The position numbers and the translations under genes are program-made. DNA of 64,000 nucleotides from Chloroflexota bacterium (lineage in GTDB: Bacteria; Chloroflexota; Anaerolineae; Anaerolineales; Anaerolineaceae): positions 78,518 to 142,517 of the forward strand of contig SLTK01000010.1 of assembly GCA_004347695.1 (NCBI GenBank), written 5' to 3'. Shown piece after piece: positions 60,938 to 64,000 of this stretch; the first letter of the stretch is position 1; the number at the start of each line of letters is the position of its first letter. The notes under the pieces were generated by a model, which was not told where the DNA came from, did no database searches, and was given only the letters and a program-made list of their open reading frames with translations.

Positions 60938-62236
60938 ATGGACAATATGGACACTCAAACATTGAAATTTGCCGAGCTGGAAAACGCTCCACTTGATTCG
61001 TTGCGGCAAAGAGCAAAAGAACTCGCCATCCCCAACGCTAACCGCTTAAAAAAAGAAAATTTGATCTTGCGCATCCGCCAGTCCGAAGCAGAGAAGGAAG
61101 GCATGGAGGTTCGCGGCGGTGTATTGGAAATCATGCCGGAAGGCATCGGCTTTTTACGCCAAAATTTTGAGGTCGGATCGGAAGATGTCTATGTCTCTCA
61201 GGCACAACTGCGCCGCTACGACTTGCGCAACGGCGATTTGGTGGTCGGTGCCGTCCGGCCACCGCGTGAATCCGAGCGTCACTACGGCCTGCTCAAGGTG
61301 GAGACCATTAACGGCATCCTGCCGGAAGACGCTCGTTCCCGGCCGGTTTTCGAACGTCTGACCCCAATCTTCCCGGAAGAGCGCTTTGATCTGGAAACAG
61401 ACCGGTCGATTATCTCCACCCGGTTGATCAATTTGATTGCGCCAATTGGCAAAGGCCAGCGCGGCATGATCGTTTCACCGCCTAAAGCGGGAAAAACCAC
61501 CATCCTGAAACAACTGGCGAATTCGATTTCAGCGCGCCACCCTGAAGTCCATTTGATCGTCGCCTTGATTGGCGAGCGGCCTGAAGAGGTCACCGACATG
61601 GATCGCTCAGTCGATGCTGAGGTGGTTGCCTCCACTTTTGACGAACCGGTGACCTCGCATGTGCGTACTGCTGAAATCACCCTTGAGCGCGCCAAGCGCC
61701 TGGTTGAAACTGGACGGGATGTGGTAATATTGCTGGACTCGCTTACCCGTCTGGCGCGGGCGTACAACCTGGTGGTCAACCCCTCGGGCCGCACGCTTTC
61801 AGGGGGTATGGATCCCTCGGCTCTTTATCCGCCAAAGCGCTTTTTTGGCGCTGCCCGCAACATCGAAGAAGGCGGCTCGTTGACGATCGTCGCGACCGCC
61901 CTGGTAGATACCGGTTCGCGCCTGGATGACGTGGTATACGAAGAATTTAAAGGTACAGGCAATATGGAACTCCATCTTTCACGCCGCCTGCAAGAACGGC
62001 GCATCTTCCCGGCAATTGATATCGAGCGCTCCTCGACGCGCCGCGAAGAATTGCTGCTGGGCCCCGATATCCTGCAGCGCGCCTGGGTAATGCGCCGCAT
62101 GTATTTACAAATGATCGCCCCGCCGCCCACTGGAGCTGGTTTAGACCCATCGGTAGCGACCGAAGCGATTGTCCAGCGGATGTTGAAGACCAAGAACAAT
62201 ATGGAGTTCCTGGAGAGCCTCGCGGAGGAAATGTGA
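60938..62236 (+). CDS. rho: Transcription termination factor Rho
   Basis: Hexameric RNA-dependent ATPase that ends transcription. 432 aa. Seen: an N-terminal Rho_N helix domain (about 8-50, LRQRAKELAIPNANRLKK), a cold-shock-like RNA-binding domain (about 58-130, GVLEIMPEGIGFLRQNF), P-loop SPPKAGKTTILKQLANS (about 180), LIGERPEEVTDMDRSV (about 209), VILLDSLTRLARAYN (about 264), the Q-loop/R-loop stretch GTGNMELHLSRRLQERRIFPA and RREELLL. ATG 60938 has no clear ribosome site; a second ATG lies nine bases on. Shares four bases with the peptidase gene. Confidence 0.97.
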   Translation: MDNMDTQTLKFAELENAPLDSLRQRAKELAIPNANRLKKENLILRIRQSEAEKEGMEVRGGVLEIMPEGIGFLRQNFEVGSEDVYVSQAQLRRYDLRNGDLVVGAVRPPRESERHYGLLKVETINGILPEDARSRPVFERLTPIFPEERFDLETDRSIISTRLINLIAPIGKGQRGMIVSPPKAGKTTILKQLANSISARHPEVHLIVALIGERPEEVTDMDRSVDAEVVASTFDEPVTSHVRTAEITLERAKRLVETGRDVVILLDSLTRLARAYNLVVNPSGRTLSGGMDPSALYPPKRFFGAARNIEEGGSLTIVATALVDTGSRLDDVVYEEFKGTGNMELHLSRRLQERRIFPAIDIERSSTRREELLLGPDILQRAWVMRRMYLQMIAPPPTGAGLDPSVATEAIVQRMLKTKNNMEFLESLAEEM

Positions 62237-63330
62237 CGTTTTCCAGATCCAACCAGCCAGAAGCAGCCCAAAAGCTGACTTCCCGTTCAAGTTGGCTGGT
62301 TTATCTATCCTGGGCGCTTGCGCTCGGTATGATTGCTTTAATGATTTATTTCATTCTGGCCCGCACTGGGGTTGTCGGGGCAAAACGTCCGGCTGATTTA
62401 GCCGTTGTTGCTCCGGACCTGGGTGAGCCCCCGGCGATTGTCCAATTACCGGTTCTCGATCCTGCTGAAGTGGTACATGCAGTGTTGCGCGAAGCCAACT
62501 CGCGCACGATTGTTCCCACCCGCCCGCGGGAAGAAGTTGTGACTTATACCGTCGAGGCCGGCGATTCGGTCTTCGGCATCGCTCAAAATTTTAACCTGGA
62601 ACCGGAATCTGTCCTATGGGCCAATTATGAAGTCCTTAACGACGATCCCCAAATGATTTCGATAGGGCAAGAGCTATTTATTCCGCCTACCAACGGAGTG
62701 CTCTATAAGTGGAAAGATGGCGACACCGTCGATAAGGTGGCCGGAATGTTTAAAGCCAGCCCGGAAGATATGTTACTCTGGCCGGGAAACAATATCGACA
62801 TCACCAATCCGGTTTTTACACCTGACCAGTTGGTTATGATCCCAGGTGGAGAACGCGAATTTCGCACCTGGCTCGTGCCGACCATTCCGCGCGGCGCTGC
62901 GGGGGTCAATCCCAGCATTTACGGACCGGGTGCCTGCGATACCAGCGCTGGCGGTGCGTTTGGCTCCGGAACCTTCATCTATCCTGCGCCCAACCATGTC
63001 CTTTCCGGCAATGATTACTGGGGCGGTCACCTCGGGCTTGACTTTGCCGCCTTTACCGGCGACCCGATTTACGCAACGGACAGTGGTCTGGTGGTGTATT
63101 CAGGTCCAATTGGCGGCGGGTACGGGACCATGGTGATGATCGATCACGGCAACGGCTATCAGTCGCTATATGCCCACCTGAGCGGCACCAACGTGCGCTG
63201 CGGCGCCAGTGTCCGCCAGGGGACGGTGATCGGGCGCGCCGGCAGCACCGGAAATTCGACTGGCCCGCACCTGCATTTCGAAATTCGCTACCTGGGTGGG
63301 TTCATCAACCCCTGGTACGTACTGCAGTAA
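62233..63330 (+). CDS. LysM- and M23-domain wall peptidase
   Basis: 365 aa from GTG 62233, with GCGGAGGA upstream in the end of rho. A transmembrane helix (about 20-42) anchors it; two LysM-like domains follow (about 98-150, VVTYTVEAGDSVFGIAQNF and SIGQELFIPP; about 155-212, DGDTVDKVAGMF and FTPDQLVMIPG). The C-terminal M23 metallopeptidase has HLGLDFAAFTGDPI (zinc H and D, about 261), MIDHGNGYQSLYAHLSG and GPHLHFEIRY (about 341). Zinc ligands are present, so it is likely an active endopeptidase cutting peptide cross-links. Translationally coupled to rho. Confidence 0.93.
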   Translation: MTFSRSNQPEAAQKLTSRSSWLVYLSWALALGMIALMIYFILARTGVVGAKRPADLAVVAPDLGEPPAIVQLPVLDPAEVVHAVLREANSRTIVPTRPREEVVTYTVEAGDSVFGIAQNFNLEPESVLWANYEVLNDDPQMISIGQELFIPPTNGVLYKWKDGDTVDKVAGMFKASPEDMLLWPGNNIDITNPVFTPDQLVMIPGGEREFRTWLVPTIPRGAAGVNPSIYGPGACDTSAGGAFGSGTFIYPAPNHVLSGNDYWGGHLGLDFAAFTGDPIYATDSGLVVYSGPIGGGYGTMVMIDHGNGYQSLYAHLSGTNVRCGASVRQGTVIGRAGSTGNSTGPHLHFEIRYLGGFINPWYVLQ

Positions 63331-63339
63331 GGTTGATGA

Positions 63340-63690
63340 ATGAACACGCGACCCGCCTCGGTCGATGAATACATTGCGCAGTTTCCCGATAACGTGCAGC
63401 AAATCCTCATTCGCATACGGGCGGTGATTAAAGAAACTGCTCCTGAAGCTGAAGAAAAAATCAGTTATGGGATGCCCGGTTATACCTTAAACGGCGGCCT
63501 GATATGGTTCGGAGGTTACAAGAAGCACATTGGGATTTATCCGCGAACAGCCGGCGTGATGGCATTAAAAGAGGTCACAACCTGTAAGGGAACCAAGGGA
63601 TCGGTGCATTTTCCGCTTGATGCACCCATGCCATATGATTTAATTCGAAAAATTGTCGAAATCCGGGTAACAGAAAATACAAAAAAGTAA
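63340..63690 (+). CDS. DUF1801 (YdhG-like) protein
   Basis: 116-residue soluble protein. The sequence SVDEYIAQFPDNVQQIL, IRAVIKETAPEAEEKISYGMPGY and the KKHIGIYP stretch fit DUF1801, whose members include the YdhG/FrataxinB-like iron-chaperone candidates. The reaction is unknown. ATG 63340 lies ten bases after the M23 gene, so it may be the third gene of the rho unit. Confidence 0.88.
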   Translation: MNTRPASVDEYIAQFPDNVQQILIRIRAVIKETAPEAEEKISYGMPGYTLNGGLIWFGGYKKHIGIYPRTAGVMALKEVTTCKGTKGSVHFPLDAPMPYDLIRKIVEIRVTENTKK

Positions 63691-63713
63691 ATACCGTGGG
63701 AATACCGGAATAA

Positions 63714-63895
63714 GTGATGACCAAAAGTTCGTGAATCTATTTGTAGCACAACCTTTAGGCTGCGTGACGACTTAAAGTTCGTGAATTCATTTGTAGCGTA
63801 AACTTTAGTTTGCGTGGGGAATTTAAGTTCATGAATTTATTTGTAGCGCAAATTTTAGTTTGCGTGATGACTTAAAGTTCGTGAATTTATTTGTT
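63714..63895 (+). repeat. Tandem repeat, 50-bp unit, about 3.5 copies
   Basis: Units start at 63724, 63774, 63824 and 63874, exactly 50 bases apart; the last is partial and a fragment of unit end precedes the first. Each holds AAGTTCGTGAAT, then ATTTGTAGC and an inverted repeat of the form CGCAAACTTTAGTTTGCG. No spacers, so not a CRISPR. Confidence 0.85.
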
Positions 63896-63904
63896 GGCGG
63901 AGAT

Positions 63905-64000
63905 GTCTCAAAAGAATAAATTAGTCATTTATTCCATCACATATGCGGGATGGGGTGGAACCCATCCCCTTGTATATTAGGGGTATGCTAAAGAGACAAG
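63905..64000. mobile_element. Second MITE-like element copy (reaches the window end)
   Basis: Inverted relative to 16199-16314: TGTCTCAAAAGAATAAAT, TCATTTATTCC and CATATGCGGGATGGGG, then TGGAACCCATCC, correspond position by position. The part that follows (from about 63972) differs, so this copy has lost or replaced its other half, or its end lies beyond the window. Confidence 0.65.

Noticed and set aside
63714..63895. CRISPR array
   Set aside because: The 50-bp repeats are directly adjacent with no spacers, and no cas genes are present.

Overview
The window looks like one stretch of chromosome from an anaerobic bacterium of the phylum Chloroflexota, most likely class Anaerolineae. This is inferred from several things together: a division and cell-wall cluster without outer-membrane genes; many lipoproteins and membrane proteins with Thr/Pro-rich TPTPT linkers; a B12-dependent (class II) ribonucleotide reductase and a rubrerythrin, which fit an anaerobic life; a GlmL-like/zinc-ribbon membrane operon of a kind I associate with this phylum; and several apparently leaderless genes. 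No species can be named from sequence reading alone. There are no rRNA or tRNA genes, no CRISPR array and no transposase gene.

Layout. 1-9578: division and peptidoglycan block ftsW(partial)-murG-CvpA-like-murC-(small ORF)-murB-ddl-ftsQ-ftsA-ftsZ, mostly with overlapping ends. 9579-13202: a hairpin-rich intergenic region, then a yybP-ykoY (Mn2+) riboswitch with its own promoter and terminator in front of a Ca2+/Mn2+-type P-type ATPase. 13313-21300: lysA, DUF4180, rubrerythrin, a MITE-like element, nrdJ-nrdR with a promoter and probable NrdR box, a lipid kinase and a small unknown gene. 21401-30306: a PIG-L deacetylase and then an eight-gene, tightly packed operon of unknown function, ending in a protein with an LPXTG sorting signal. 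30457-35428: phosphohexomutase, a DUF389-like/SH3b membrane protein, a small HAD protein, an orphan BMP-like lipoprotein and a sugar-phosphate transferase.

35501-40781: translation genes. The block opens with a short gene that a normal gene finder would miss: a SelW/Rdx-type selenoprotein whose codon 13 is UGA, followed at once by a SECIS-like hairpin with a GGUCU loop. It overlaps trpS, then dtd, infC (AUU start), rpmI, rplT, a TrmH-type methyltransferase and a DUF711 protein. 40916-47434 (minus): anchored Thr/Pro-rich protein, parvulin lipoprotein, groES-groEL under a perfect CIRCE element, and two paralogous TPR proteins. 47521-55594: trmD, an MFS transporter and a BMP/nucleoside-type ABC importer. 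55595-64000: palindromic repeats, a URO-D-family protein, an ABC-2 exporter with two permeases, rho overlapping a LysM/M23 peptidase gene, DUF1801, a 50-bp tandem repeat and a second copy of the MITE-like element.

The two most interesting items are the selenoprotein gene at 35501-35758 and the undescribed envelope operon at 22199-30306. All family names come from motifs read by eye; no database search was run.
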